This document shows positions 1 to 8,643 of a stretch of 64,000 bases of DNA, one piece after another. The DNA is from Alkalilimnicola ehrlichii (GTDB lineage Bacteria; Pseudomonadota; Gammaproteobacteria; Nitrococcales; AK92). How positions within the stretch are numbered: position 1 is the first letter of the stretch; each line of letters begins with the position of its first letter. A program made the position numbers and the translations under genes. Location of the stretch: assembly GCF_003399765.1 (NCBI RefSeq), contig NZ_NFZV01000001.1:186001-250000 (forward strand). Direction: 5' to 3'. The notes beneath the pieces are model-generated. The model was not told where the DNA came from. It was given only the letters and a program-made list of their open reading frames with translations, and made no database searches.

Positions 1-204
1 CGAATGATCGACGTGAACGTCTACCAAGAGCACCTCTTCCACACCAAGATGATGCTGAAAGAGTTGGAATTGGATAATTATTTATTCGGTGAAAGCTCTG
101 AGAATCTGGCGCCGGAAGAGGAGCAGCATATCCTCAAGCAGTTGCGGCGCGAGATGGCGGAGATCTTTTACGGCCGCAATACGGAGCCCGGTCAGGAAGT
201 TTAG
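1..204 (+). CDS. speD: S-adenosylmethionine decarboxylase proenzyme, C-terminal part (cut by window start)
   Basis: C-terminal 67 residues of the enterobacterial-type AdoMet decarboxylase, which makes the aminopropyl donor for spermidine. The frame is open from base 1, so the gene begins upstream. The stretch [18 protein letters not shown] and the ending EIFYGRN match the C-terminus of Escherichia coli SpeD. The pyruvoyl-forming serine lies before the window, so activity cannot be judged here. The TAG stop at 202-204 is followed by a hairpin shared with the convergent coq7. Confidence 0.88.
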   Translation, partial: RMIDVNVYQEHLFHTKMMLKELELDNYLFGESSENLAPEEEQHILKQLRREMAEIFYGRNTEPGQEV

Positions 205-221
205 GCGCTCCGCGACGTTTG

Positions 222-261
222 CCGGAGCGGGCGCAATAGGGTCTTTGTCGCCCTGCTCCGG
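222..261. terminator. Convergent hairpin between speD and coq7
   Basis: The arms CCGGAGCGGGCG (222-233) and CGCCCTGCTCCGG (249-261) pair over 12 bp with one bulged base around a 15-nt loop. It sits exactly between the two convergent stop codons, so a terminator role is likely, but neither strand shows a clean T-tract. Confidence 0.4.
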
Positions 262-268
262 GATCTCC

Positions 269-913
269 TTACATCCAGTAGGTCGTGCTTGTCATGACCC
301 GAGAGCTTGCCGTCATCAGGTCCCGAATCGGGCGTGGCAGGTCGGCGGCTCCCGAAGCCACGGCCGCGCTAGCGTGCTCTCCCTCGTCTATTTTCATCTG
401 CTCGACAATAGCCCGGCTTTTGGCATCGGCTTTTGGCAGGCGTTCGAGATGTCCTTCCAGGTGGCGTACGACTTGCCGCTCGGTTTCGGCCAGAAATCCT
501 AAGCTCCAGCGATCCCCCGCAATACCGGCAGCCACCCCAATCGTCAACGAACCTAGATAGAAGAGCGGGTTTAGGTAGCTGGTGTGGCTGCCAAGCGCCG
601 CAACGCGTTCCGCGCACCAGGCTAAGTGGTCGTTCTCCTCGGCGGCCGCGTGTTGCATCGTCTCGCGAATCGAATCGTCCCGGGCTGTTAGCGCTTGCCC
701 TTGGTACAAGGCCTGCGCGCAGACTTCGCCGGTGTGGTTGATCCGCATGAGCCGTGCCGACTCTTTTTGTTCCGCGTCCGATAACGCGCCTTCCTCTGTC
801 TGTGCCGCCGGATGGGCTCGCCCCGTTTGGGGAGGGCTGCCAAACAACGTGCGTAGCGCCGTGTCGAAATTCATGAGAATGCCATCTAATGGCGTGTAAT
901 CGCGTGCGCTCAT
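269..913 (-). CDS. coq7: Demethoxyubiquinone hydroxylase (Coq7 family)
   Basis: Di-iron monooxygenase that hydroxylates 2-polyprenyl-3-methyl-6-methoxy-1,4-benzoquinol in the penultimate hydroxylation of ubiquinone synthesis, at the inner membrane. The 214-residue product carries the carboxylate-bridged di-iron ligands in order: E in HTGEVCAQ, EENDH, EGH and DEGEH. The start at 913 (MSARDYTPLD) is preferred to the ATG at 955 because an AAGGTAGGA ribosome site lies just upstream and family members begin near here. Many gammaproteobacteria use the flavoprotein UbiF for this step instead; this organism uses Coq7 and has two flavin hydroxylases (ubiH, ubiI) near 24 kb. glcF ends 46 nt upstream on the same strand. 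Confidence 0.92.
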   Translation of the reverse strand: MSARDYTPLDGILMNFDTALRTLFGSPPQTGRAHPAAQTEEGALSDAEQKESARLMRINHTGEVCAQALYQGQALTARDDSIRETMQHAAAEENDHLAWCAERVAALGSHTSYLNPLFYLGSLTIGVAAGIAGDRWSLGFLAETERQVVRHLEGHLERLPKADAKSRAIVEQMKIDEGEHASAAVASGAADLPRPIRDLMTASSRVMTSTTYWM

Positions 914-959
914 AATCCTACCTTGTGATCCATGCTGAATATGCTGTTTGACCAAGAGC

Positions 960-2230
960 CTACTGTGTCGGATCGGGTTGGAGAGCCCGTGCCAAGAGGT
1001 CGATAGGGTGTATCGCCTCGATCGAGTGGCCGTTGGCGCGCAGGCCGGCGCTGAGATGCAACGCGCAACCGATGTTGGACGACAATAGATACTCGGTGTC
1101 TGTGTTCACGTGTGCCAGCGCAGCGGCGCGCAAGCGGTCAGCCATGTCTGGCTGTCGAAGCATGTAGCTCCCGGCCGCTCCGCAGCAGGTAGCTTTTTTA
1201 AAACCCGAATACGTAAGTCTGGAATGCGTTCCAAAAGTGCGTGCGTTGCCTCCGCTGCCCCGGCCGAATTGTGGAGACTGCAAGGGTGATGCAGTGTCGC
1301 CGTTGTCGGGAGAGGGTTAAGCTGCATTGCCTCCGGCCATGGCGTATCGGCTAGAAATCGGCCGATCTCTACGACTTTGACGCGAAAGCGTGCGCCGGCT
1401 TCGGGAGCTTCGTCGGACGCGTAGCTTTTCAGCTCCGCACCGCAGCCGCTAGCAAAGTGAATAATATGATCGATATCGGGTTCGGCAAATGCTGCAAGGT
1501 TGCGTCGTCTCAGCGCGGCTGCGGCGCCCGTTTGGCCTGCATGCGCGTTCAGCGCCCCGCAGCAGCCTTGCGACTGGGGAACGTGCACGTCATAGCCCAA
1601 ACGCGTTAACAGCGTAATGGCACTGGCGAGCGTACCGGCGGCGAGCGCTTCGCCTGTGCAACCGGTAAAGAGTGCGACGCCGCCGCGCCTTTTGCCCCGT
1701 GCCGGGTGGAAGGGTTTGGGCTTCGTCGGCGCGAGCAGTGGTTGCGGCAAGTAGGTATCCGCTCGTGCCAGCCCCAATCGTTGCGGTAATCGTAGGCGTT
1801 TGGCTACGGTTTGCAAACCGCTGCGCTGGTAGGCAAACAAGGCCCAGCTTGCGCCTTTGAGAAGGCGGCGATGAGAAGGGAGCCGGTAGCCGAGGCGGCC
1901 TACCCAGGTCGGACGCAGTGCCCCCCGATCGGCGAGTTCGGCGCGTCCAAGCTGCAGAATCTCGCTATAGCGGACCTTCGCCGGGCAGGCAGCTTCGCAA
2001 GCGCGGCACCCCAGGCAGCGATCAATGTGCCCGGCCAGGGCGGGTGTCGGTTCCAGCGCGTTGAGCGCAAGCCCTTGCAACAACGAGATGCGCCCCCGCG
2101 GGCCTTCGCTCTCGTCTTCGGTCTCGCGGTAGGTCGGGCAATGCGGTAAGCATAAGCCGCATTTGACGCATTGATCGGCTAAAGCCATTAGCTGCTGGCT
2201 GCGGCTTTGGTGTGCTGGGCTATCGGACAT
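960..2230 (-). CDS. glcF: Glycolate oxidase iron-sulfur subunit GlcF (frame break near the C-terminus)
   Basis: Iron-sulfur subunit that passes electrons from glycolate (or lactate-type) oxidation to the respiratory chain. Two 4Fe-4S motifs are visible near the N-terminus, CVKCGLCLPHC and CLGCRACEAACP, followed by CCG-type domains (TGCTGEAL, QGCCGALN). The reading frame from 2230 runs into the wrong frame after RIRVLKK and stops at 1106. The correct C-terminus (ATCCGAAGSYMLRQPDM to the stop at 960) is in the -1 frame. Joining the two gives about 423 residues, near family length. The break falls on an A6 run that is also a canonical slippery heptamer. No glcD or glcE is adjacent, so its partners lie elsewhere or the oxidase is a different GlcF-containing complex. 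Confidence 0.85.
1193..1199 (-). other. A AAA AAG heptamer at the glcF frame break
   Basis: On the minus strand the zero frame reads CGG GTT TTA AAA AAG CTA. A one-base backward slip gives TTA AAA AAG followed by GCT ACC TGC TGC, which restores the conserved GlcF C-terminus. The phase is exactly that of the dnaX-type slippery site, with T TTA AAA overlapping it upstream. A single missing A explains the data equally well. Confidence 0.5.
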
Positions 2231-2397
2231 GAGTGAACAAATGCCTGTCTCGGCTTGCCATGAGCGTCCTCATACTACTATTCTCGCGGACGTATCGGGT
2301 AGTCTCCCGTATTTGGAAGGCAGTATCGGCTCGGTGCCGACTCGCTTTCTGCCCTGTTGCACAGGGCGATCGAAAAAGTGAAGGATCGAATTGCCTC

Positions 2398-2706
2398 ATG
2401 TCGTACTATCGCCATCACGTATTTTTCTGTACCAATAAGCGTGACGATGGTCGCGAATGCTGCCAGGATCACGATGCGAGCGGCGCCCGCGATTACGTCA
2501 AACAACGCATCAAAGCGCTAGGTCTGAGTGGAAAAGGCGCCATCCGTATTAACAATGCAGGCTGTCTGGATCGTTGCTCGGAGGGGCCGGTGTTAGTCGT
2601 GTACCCGGATGAAACCTGGTATACCTTCGTCGATCGCGACGACCTCGACGAAATCATCGAGGAGCATTTGGTGCACGGCAGAGTGGTGGAGCGCCTGCGG
2701 CTATAG
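2398..2706 (+). CDS. Thioredoxin-like (2Fe-2S) ferredoxin domain protein
   Basis: Small 102-residue protein of the thioredoxin-like 2Fe-2S ferredoxin family. Cysteine spacing fits: the CTNKRDDGRECC cluster near the N-terminus and CLDRCSEGP mid-protein, then VVYPDETWY. The ATG at 2398 (MSYYRHHVFFC) is chosen over the upstream GTG at 2233 because homologues begin here and AAGGA lies upstream. It is divergent from glcF, so the 2231-2397 gap holds both promoters. The redox partner is unknown. A strong terminator follows at 2854. Confidence 0.8.
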   Translation: MSYYRHHVFFCTNKRDDGRECCQDHDASGARDYVKQRIKALGLSGKGAIRINNAGCLDRCSEGPVLVVYPDETWYTFVDRDDLDEIIEEHLVHGRVVERLRL

Positions 2707-2853
2707 TCGCAGGAAGCGGCGAAAACCGGCGGACCTTTGTATTGGCAATTGTGTGATGCCGGTTGACATTTGTCCCTTCGCGACAGACAATTAGGCGCGT
2801 CCGGCCGTTGTGGCGGCCGAGACCCCTCCATCCTCCTTTGGTGTTTTCTTGAG

Positions 2854-2880
2854 CGCGGCCCCTGTAAGGCCGCGTTTTTT
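2854..2880 (+). terminator. Rho-independent terminator before rplM
   Basis: Stem CGCGGCC/GGCCGCG (7 bp), a 7-nt loop and six T. It closes the ferredoxin transcript, or could act as a leader terminator if a promoter lies upstream of it. In the 331-nt gap 2707-3037 it and the promoter below are the only signals I see. Confidence 0.75.
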
Positions 2881-2946
2881 CTTGGGTGGAGAGACGACGG
2901 CGCCCTTATTTATACAGTCGGATGGACGGGGTAAGTGCTCCGCCTC

Positions 2947-2975
2947 TTGGCGTTTGAGCCTATCACTTGTATGAT
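2947..2975 (+). promoter_or_regulatory. Putative sigma70 promoter for rplM-rpsI
   Basis: TTGGCG (2947-2952), a 17-nt spacer and TATGAT (2970-2975), with rplM starting about 60 nt downstream. The predicted start point near 2982 leaves a leader that could bind L13, which autoregulates in other gammaproteobacteria; no leader fold is evident to me. Confidence 0.5.
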
Positions 2976-3037
2976 GGCGCGCCTTCTTATATTATTTTCG
3001 CCCTTCTTATGGAAGCGAACGCTTCGGAGAGAGGTTC

Positions 3038-3466
3038 ATGAAGACCTTCAGCGCAAAACCTGCTGACGTAAAACGGGATTGGTACATCGTTGATGCCGAA
3101 GATAAGACTTTGGGTCGTTTGGCGTCCGAGATCGCCCGTCGCTTGCGTGGCAAGCACAAGCCCGAGTACACCCCGCACGTAGACACCGGGGATTACATCG
3201 TCGTGGTGAATGCCGAGAAGGTGCGGGTAACCGGCCGTAAGGCAACCGATAAGGTTTACTATCACCACACCGGCTACATCGGTAACTTGAAGAGCATCAG
3301 CTTTGACAAACTGATCGAAAAGGCGCCTGAGCGCGTTATCGAAAAAGCCGTCAAAGGCATGTTGCCGAAGAACCCGCTGGGTCGCGCGATGTTCAAGAAG
3401 TTGAAGGTCTACGCGGGCACCGAACACAAGCATACCGCTCAGCAGCCGAAGCCGCTGGAGATCTGA
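3038..3466 (+). CDS. rplM: 50S ribosomal protein L13
   Basis: Full-length L13 of 142 residues, the same length as in E. coli, binding 23S rRNA early in 50S assembly. It begins [16 protein letters not shown] and contains [30 protein letters not shown] (shown in parts: [25 protein letters not shown]), then [22 protein letters not shown] strong GGAGAGAGG ribosome site precedes the ATG. It is co-transcribed with rpsI 41 nt downstream, the universal L13-S9 pair. Confidence 0.98.
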   Translation: MKTFSAKPADVKRDWYIVDAEDKTLGRLASEIARRLRGKHKPEYTPHVDTGDYIVVVNAEKVRVTGRKATDKVYYHHTGYIGNLKSISFDKLIEKAPERVIEKAVKGMLPKNPLGRAMFKKLKVYAGTEHKHTAQQPKPLEI

Positions 3467-3507
3467 GCGCTGCCCTTTTAGCGAATTGATAATCGGCGGA
3501 TTTTAGA

Positions 3508-3897
3508 ATGGCAGAACAATTCTACGGCACCGGTCGACGCAAAACTTCCGCGGCTCGCGTGTTCCTACGCGTAGGTAGCGGCCAGATTAAGGTTAACGGC
3601 AAGCCGCTGGATACCTACTTCGGTCGTGAAACGGCGCGCATGGTTGTCCGTCAGCCTCTGGAGTTGATGGAAATGACCGACAAGTTCGATATCGACGTCA
3701 CCGTGCGCGGTGGCGGTTCCACCGGCCAGGCCGGTGCAATCCGCCACGGCATCACCCGTGCTCTGATGGAGTACGATAACGAAATGCGCGGCACGTTGCG
3801 GAAGGCCGGCTTCGTTACGCGCGATGCTCGTATGGTCGAACGTAAGAAAATCGGTCTGCACAAAGCCCGTCGGGCGACCCAGTACTCCAAGCGTTAA
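3508..3897 (+). CDS. rpsI: 30S ribosomal protein S9
   Basis: S9 of 129 residues, whose C-terminal tail reaches the P-site tRNA. Visible family features are the start [16 protein letters not shown], the [15 protein letters not shown] loop and the basic C-terminal [12 protein letters not shown] ending in the invariant KR. It is the second gene of the L13-S9 operon and is followed after 30 nt by tRNA-Gln and a strong terminator. Confidence 0.98.
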   Translation: MAEQFYGTGRRKTSAARVFLRVGSGQIKVNGKPLDTYFGRETARMVVRQPLELMEMTDKFDIDVTVRGGGSTGQAGAIRHGITRALMEYDNEMRGTLRKAGFVTRDARMVERKKIGLHKARRATQYSKR

Positions 3898-3927
3898 TTG
3901 GAGCACTTGGCGCAGCCAAGGTTTTCT

Positions 3928-4001
3928 TGGGGGATCGTCTAGCGGTAGGACTACGGACTCTGACTCCGTCAACCCAGGTTCGAATCCTGGTCCCCCAGCC
4001 A
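3928..4001 (+). tRNA. glnX: tRNA-Gln (anticodon CTG), CCA encoded
   Basis: Cloverleaf by eye: acceptor TGGGGGA/TCCCCCA including the weak first T-A pair typical of glutamine tRNA, D-arm with AGCGGTA loop, anticodon stem ACGGA/TCCGT with loop CTCTGAC (anticodon CTG at 3960-3962), T-arm CCAGG-TTCGAAT-CCTGG, discriminator G and encoded CCA. It sits 30 nt after rpsI and could be processed from its transcript. The gene number (glnX, glnV etc.) is not determinable, so the symbol is nominal. Confidence 0.93.
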
Positions 4002-4008
4002 CTACTAA

Positions 4009-4047
4009 CAAGGGGCTATGCCTGAAAGGCATAGCCCCTTGTTTTTT
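4009..4047 (+). terminator. Strong rho-independent terminator after rplM-rpsI-tRNA
   Basis: A 14-bp perfect stem (4009-4022 with 4028-4041), a 5-nt TGAAA loop and six T at 4042-4047. It ends the rplM-rpsI-tRNA unit just before the convergent DUF2905 gene. Confidence 0.92.
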
Positions 4048-4125
4048 GGTTCTTCGCGCTTTAACGGATTATCGTTTGGGTGGCTGTTGCCGCTTACGCT
4101 AGCCAAGCGTGCGCACCCCGCGGGG

Positions 4126-4326
4126 TTACTTGCGGAAAAACCAGAACAGCAGTGTTAACAAAATACTGATGATGATCGACGTCATGATGGGGAAATAAAA
4201 GGTCATCCCCTCGCGTCGAATGAGAATGTCGCCGGGGAGTCGCCCCAGCCCTAGCTTCGATAGATAGGGCCAGAGCAAACCGACAACGATGAGAATAATG
4301 CCTAGGGTAACCAGTATCCGAGTCAT
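4126..4326 (-). CDS. DUF2905 family small membrane protein
   Basis: A 66-residue protein with two predicted membrane segments (about residues 4-21 and 43-62) separated by the family hallmark GLGRLPGDILI and RREGMTFYFP. The function of DUF2905 proteins is not known. Its ATG directly abuts the rpiA stop codon, so the two are co-transcribed. Confidence 0.82.
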   Translation of the reverse strand: MTRILVTLGIILIVVGLLWPYLSKLGLGRLPGDILIRREGMTFYFPIMTSIIISILLTLLFWFFRK

Positions 4327-5000
4327 TTAGCCTCGATCGTTCGCGGTAACGGTTTTCACACCTTCGCTGCCGCCTAACAGTAAGACATCGGCAGGGCGCA
4401 TGGCGAATAGCCCGTTGCAGACAACGCCGGGGATATCGTTAAGCGTTGACTCCAGTTTGATCGGTTCCATGATTTGCAGGTCATGGATGTCCAGAATGAT
4501 ATTGCCGTTATCGGTCGTAAAACTTTGGCGCAATACCGGACGACCGCCGATCCGTTTGGTGATTTGGCGAGCGACGAGCCCACGCGCCATGGGGATGACT
4601 TCCACCGGCAGTGGAAAACTGCCCAAGGCCGGGACGAGTTTCGATTCGTCGGCGATGCAGACAAAGGTCCGGCTGGCGGAGGCGACGATCTTCTCGCGGG
4701 TGAGCGCGCCGCCTCCGCCTTTGATAAGTTGCAGAAAGCGATTGGCCTCATCGGCGCCATCGACGTAAATGGGAAGGTCGGAGACGCTGTTCAGATCCAG
4801 CACCTCAATGCCGTGTTGGCGCAGGCGCGCACTCGATGCCTCCGAACTCGACACGCGCCGGCAATATCGTCTCGCCGTTCCGCCAAGGCGTCGATGAAGT
4901 GGTTCACCGTAGAGCCGGTGCCGACGCCGACGACCATTCCAGGTTTAACGTAATCTAGCGCTGCTCGGCCGACAGCGCGCTTTTGTTCGTCCGCTGACAT
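4327..5000 (-). CDS. rpiA: Ribose-5-phosphate isomerase A (frame break)
   Basis: Interconverts ribose-5-phosphate and ribulose-5-phosphate in the pentose phosphate pathway. The N-terminus [18 protein letters not shown] with [16 protein letters not shown] (phosphate-binding loop) is in one frame. The remainder ([33 protein letters not shown]) is in another. One extra G near 4853-4855 would give [10 protein letters not shown] and a continuous 224-residue protein, close to the usual 219. All active-site motifs ([16 protein letters not shown]) are present. Start 5000 is the conserved MSAD. It is divergent from ilvA, with which rpiA is neighbours in many gammaproteobacteria. Confidence 0.88.
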
Positions 5001-5217
5001 AAAGTGCTCCCGTGGTGGGGGTAATTTTCTCGTAATGATACGTACCCGCCGGTCGGGCGAAAAGCCTTTCCGAAACTTCCCTTCCCCCCTTACGACCACT
5101 AGCGCGCCTTCACGCCGAGATTTGCCGGTTTAGAATCCTTTTGCGGGTTCCAGGCCAGACGCGGCTCGTCGGCAATGGCCGGCAGTTGTAGCGCAAAAGC
5201 GGAATTTCGTATTTCCT

Positions 5218-5232
5218 TATGCGTAACGCATA
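5218..5232. promoter_or_regulatory. Perfect 7-1-7 dyad between rpiA and ilvA
   Basis: TATGCGT-A-ACGCATA, a perfect dyad in the divergent intergenic region, of a size and symmetry that fits a dimeric repressor or activator site. No known regulator consensus is recognised. Confidence 0.4.
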
Positions 5233-5244
5233 GCATCCAGGGGC

Positions 5245-5290
5245 TATGTTTTCGTACACTGTGTGGTTCCCTCTGGAGAGCGAAAACATA
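5245..5290 (+). promoter_or_regulatory. 10-bp inverted repeat flanking the ilvA ribosome-site region
   Basis: TATGTTTTCG at 5245-5254 is the exact reverse complement of CGAAAACATA at 5281-5290. The 26-nt interval holds GGAGAG and the right arm ends 4 nt before the ilvA ATG. It could be an RNA hairpin presenting or hiding the ribosome site, or a DNA operator. Confidence 0.45.
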
Positions 5291-5294
5291 TTTC

Positions 5295-6810
5295 ATGACA
5301 GCCGCATACCTTGAAAAGATCCTAACTGCTTGTGTCTATGACGTGGCCGAGCAGACGCCGCTTGATTACGCGCAGAACCTTTCCGTGCGTCTCGATAACG
5401 AGGTGCTGTTAAAGCGGGAAGATCTGCAGCCGGTTTTCTCGTTCAAGCTGCGTGGGGCTTATAACAAGATTTCCCAATTGCCGGCCGAGGCGATGGCACG
5501 CGGTGTCATTTGCGCGTCCGCCGGCAATCATGCCCAAGGGGTTGCACTGGCCGCACAACGGCTTGGGATTAAGGCCACCATCGTTATGCCGAAGACGACG
5601 CCGCAAATTAAGGTGCAGGCAGTGCGTAATCGCGGCGGTCGGGTGGTATTGCATGGCGACAGCTACGACGACGCGGCCGAGCACGCGCAGAAGCTGGTGG
5701 CGGAGAAGGATATGACGTATATCCCGCCGTACGACGACGACGCAGTGATTGCGGGTCAGGGTACCGTAGGCATGGAGATACTCCACCAGCACCAGCGCAA
5801 GCTGCACGCAATTTTCGTCCCGGTCGGCGGTGGTGGTTTGATCGCTGGAGTGGCTGTCTATGTCAAACAGCTCCGGCCCGATATCAAGATTATCGGTGTC
5901 GAGCCCGAGGATGCACCAAGCCTTCATCATGCATTGGCCCGCGGGCGCCGTATCGTCTTAGATCAGGTTGGCTTGTTTGCCGATGGGGTGGCGGTTCGTC
6001 AAATCGGTAAAGAGCCGTTTCGTATTGCGCGTAAACACGTCGACGAAGTCGTTTTAGTATCGACTGACGAGATTTGTGCGTCGATCAAGGATATCTTCGA
6101 TGACACTCGGTCCATCGTTGAACCGGCCGTGCCTTGGCGGTGGCCGGTCTGAAAAATATGTCGAGCGCGAAGGCGTGCGCGGCGAGAGCTTAGTCGCCAT
6201 CAATAGCGGCGCCAATATGAATTTTGGCCGCTTAGCGCATGTGGCGGAGCGGGCCGAGTTGGGGGAGTCGCAGGAGGCCGTCTTGGCCGTTACCATTCCC
6301 GAGCGGCCGGGCAGCTTTCGGCGATTCTGCCAAGCCCTCGGACATCGCCAGATTACTGAGTTCAATTATCGGTTTGCGGATCCGCAGGAGGCCCATGTTT
6401 TTGTCGGCATCCAGCTCAATAACGGCGCGACAGAAAAGGACGAGGTAATCGAAGAGCTCAGGCAGCAAGGTTATCCCGTGCTGGATCTTACCGACGACGA
6501 AATGGCCAAGGTGCATGTGCGCCATATGGTTGGCGGCCGCGGTCACGATCGCGTCGAGAACGAAATCATTTACCGGTTCGAGTTTCCCGAGCGGCCGGGA
6601 GCCTTGCTGAAGTTCTTAACTCGCATGGGCATGCGTTGGAATATCAGTCTCTTTCACTATCGGAATCACGGCGCTGCCTATGGTCGGGTTTTGGTCGGTG
6701 TCCAGGTTCCAGAAAAGCAGCAGGTGCGGTTTCGCGAATTTCTCGATAAGGTTGGCTTTCGTTTCGTCGAGGAAACGGATAATCCTGCGTATCGCCTGTT
6801 TTTGAGTTGA
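5295..6810 (+). CDS. ilvA: Threonine ammonia-lyase, biosynthetic (frame break)
   Basis: PLP enzyme converting threonine to 2-oxobutanoate, the first step of isoleucine synthesis. The catalytic domain shows the PLP lysine in [22 protein letters not shown] and the phosphate loop [10 protein letters not shown]. The C-terminal half carries two ACT-like domains ([13 protein letters not shown] and [15 protein letters not shown]), which mediate isoleucine/valine control. The frame breaks at 6128-6130: adding one G turns [11 protein letters not shown] into [20 protein letters not shown] and joins both parts to about 505 residues (E. coli 514). Start ATG 5295 ([10 protein letters not shown]) is the family start; the longer upstream reading has no support. 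Confidence 0.9.
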
Positions 6811-6910
6811 CCGGAGTTGGCCGCCTCGGGGCCGGCCGCTACTCTTTCGCTTGCCGTACTCAGGATTTAGGCTATGTTTACAGCGGATACTTTTTTTGAG
6901 GTTGTTGACA

Positions 6911-7123
6911 GTGGCAGAGCGTGAGACTGGTACGGTTAAGTGGTTTGATAACGCAAAAGGTTACGGATTCATTTGTCGCGAACAAGGAGAGGACGTTTTC
7001 GTCCACTTCCGGTCGATTCGAGGCGATGGCTTTAAAACGCTTGAAGAAGGCCAGCGCGTTGAGTTTAGCGTGACAAAAGGGCAAAAAGGTTGGCAGGCGG
7101 ATGACGTCGCGCCAATGGCTTAA
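6911..7123 (+). CDS. Cold-shock domain protein (CspA family)
   Basis: A 70-residue single-domain nucleic-acid chaperone. RNP1 (KGYGFI) and RNP2 (VFVHF) are both present: [27 protein letters not shown] is split here as [15 protein letters not shown] and [10 protein letters not shown]. The start is GTG at 6911, preceded by GAGG; the ATG at 6875 is in another frame. Whether it is cold-induced cannot be read from the sequence. Confidence 0.9.
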   Translation: MAERETGTVKWFDNAKGYGFICREQGEDVFVHFRSIRGDGFKTLEEGQRVEFSVTKGQKGWQADDVAPMA

Positions 7124-7166
7124 CGCACATCTTAATCCCCTTGTGGATGCGTTCAGAGGCCTGTTG

Positions 7167-7189
7167 GGCGGCACTTAGCTCGTGCCGCC
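7167..7189. terminator. Hairpin between convergent csp gene and alaA
   Basis: GGCGGCAC/GTGCCGCC, an 8-bp perfect stem with a 7-nt loop, 20 nt from the alaA stop. There is no T-tract, so intrinsic termination would be weak. Confidence 0.4.
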
Positions 7190-7208
7190 TGTCGCCAAGC
7201 CGACAGTG

Positions 7209-8426
7209 TTACTGCTCGTAATGTTGCAGGAAATGATGCAATTTCCCGATCGCTTGCTCTAACGTTTCTACCCAGGGTAGAAATACCATCCGTAGATGGT
7301 CGGGGCGCGGCCAGTTAAATGCAGTGCCTTCGACTAGCAGCAGGTGCTCTTGTCGTAGTAAGTCGAGCACCAGTTGGCGGTCGCTTGCAATGGGGTAGAC
7401 CTTAGGGTCTAGGCGCATGAATAAATACAGCGCCCCCCGGGGTTTGACGCAGGACACGCCGGGGATTTGATTGACTAACTCCCAGGCGCGGTCGCGTTGC
7501 TCGCGGAGGCGGCCGCCGGAAGCGATCAGTTCGTTGATGCTTTGATAGCCGCCGAGGGCGGTTTGTACCGCGTGCTGCGAGGGCACATTTGCGCATAAGC
7601 GCATGGACGAGAGGATATTCAGGCCTTCGATATAGTCTTCGGCCTGGTGCTTGGCGCCGCTGATGATCATCCAACCCGAGCGAAACCCTGCGACTCGATA
7701 GACTTTCGATAAGCCGCTGAAGGTGATGCAGAGCGCATCTTCGGTCAACGATGCGATAGGAATGTGTTGGGCGTCTTCGTAGAGAATCTTGTCGTAGATC
7801 TCGTCGGCAAACAGAATTAAATCGTGCTTTTCCGCTAAGCGGGCAATGCCTTCCAGCGTCTCCTTGGAATAGACGGCTCCGGTCGGATTGTTCGGGTTAA
7901 TAATGACGATGCCGCGGGTGCGATCCGTGATCTTGGCTTCCATATCGGCCAAGTCCGGCTCCCAGTCTGATTGCTCGTCGCAGAGGTAGTGCACCGGCTT
8001 ACCGCCGGAAAGACTGACGGCGGCGGTCCATAACGGATAATCCGGCGCCGGAATGAGCATTTCGTCGCCGTTATTAAGCAGCGCCTGCATCGTCATGACG
8101 ATGAGTTCGCTAACGCCGTTACCGAGGTAGATATCTTCCAGGTCTACATTCGCAATGCCGCGTTGTTGGCACTGCTGCATGATGGCTTTGCGCGCCGAGA
8201 AAATCCCTTTCGAGTCGCAGTACCCTTGTGCGGTGGGCAGGTTCAGCAAGACATCCTGCAGAATCTCTTCCGGTGCTTCGAAACCGAACGGTGCAGGGTT
8301 GCCGATATTGAGTTTTAGTATTCGGTGCCCTTCTTCTTCCAGCCGCTTGGCTTCTTCCAACACAGGGCCTCGAATGTCGTAACAGACATCGGCTAGCTTA
8401 TCGGATTTGCGGATTATTTGCTTCAT
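7209..8426 (-). CDS. alaA: Glutamate-pyruvate aminotransferase AlaA (class I/II)
   Basis: PLP-dependent transaminase making alanine from pyruvate and glutamate; E. coli AlaA (YfbQ) is the close relative and has about 405 residues, the same as here. The motifs are IGNPAPFGFEAP, YCDSKGIFSARKAI, the aspartate and tyrosine region FADEIYDKILYE, and the PLP-lysine segment TFSGLSKVYRVAGFR. The ATG at 8426 (MKQIIRKSDKL) matches the family start. It is monocistronic, flanked by hairpins on both sides. Confidence 0.93.
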   Translation of the reverse strand: MKQIIRKSDKLADVCYDIRGPVLEEAKRLEEEGHRILKLNIGNPAPFGFEAPEEILQDVLLNLPTAQGYCDSKGIFSARKAIMQQCQQRGIANVDLEDIYLGNGVSELIVMTMQALLNNGDEMLIPAPDYPLWTAAVSLSGGKPVHYLCDEQSDWEPDLADMEAKITDRTRGIVIINPNNPTGAVYSKETLEGIARLAEKHDLILFADEIYDKILYEDAQHIPIASLTEDALCITFSGLSKVYRVAGFRSGWMIISGAKHQAEDYIEGLNILSSMRLCANVPSQHAVQTALGGYQSINELIASGGRLREQRDRAWELVNQIPGVSCVKPRGALYLFMRLDPKVYPIASDRQLVLDLLRQEHLLLVEGTAFNWPRPDHLRMVFLPWVETLEQAIGKLHHFLQHYEQ

Positions 8427-8568
8427 ATACCTCAGGCTCGCCCGAAGAGTGGTTGTTATCAGGCTGGCGAAATTGCCCGTTTCAGGACCGTCTAAGCAAA
8501 GGCAGAAATAGCCGCAGGCTGTTTCGGTACCTATGGCCTGAGTATATCAGCAGCGGATCTAGCAGGTT

Positions 8569-8635
8569 GCTGAAAAAGTCCATTCATGGCGTTTTTCAGC
8601 TCGCGGGCTCCCGGCGCCAGGAGAGATCCTGGCGC
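8569..8635. repeat. Pair of intergenic palindromes upstream of alaA
   Basis: Two hairpins in tandem: GCTGAAAAA (8569-8577) with TTTTTCAGC (8592-8600), and GCGCCAGGA (8614-8622) with TCCTGGCGC (8627-8635) around a GAGA tetraloop. The element lies between the start of alaA and the end of the next minus-strand gene. The second hairpin may terminate neither strand (no T-run); the first has A/T arms that could serve as a bidirectional terminator. No transposase or target duplication is seen. Confidence 0.6.
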
Positions 8636-8643
8636 GGCGGAGA

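Noticed and set aside
8561-8582. Insertion-sequence end
   Set aside because: The sequence resembles some terminal repeats but there is no transposase, second end or target duplication.
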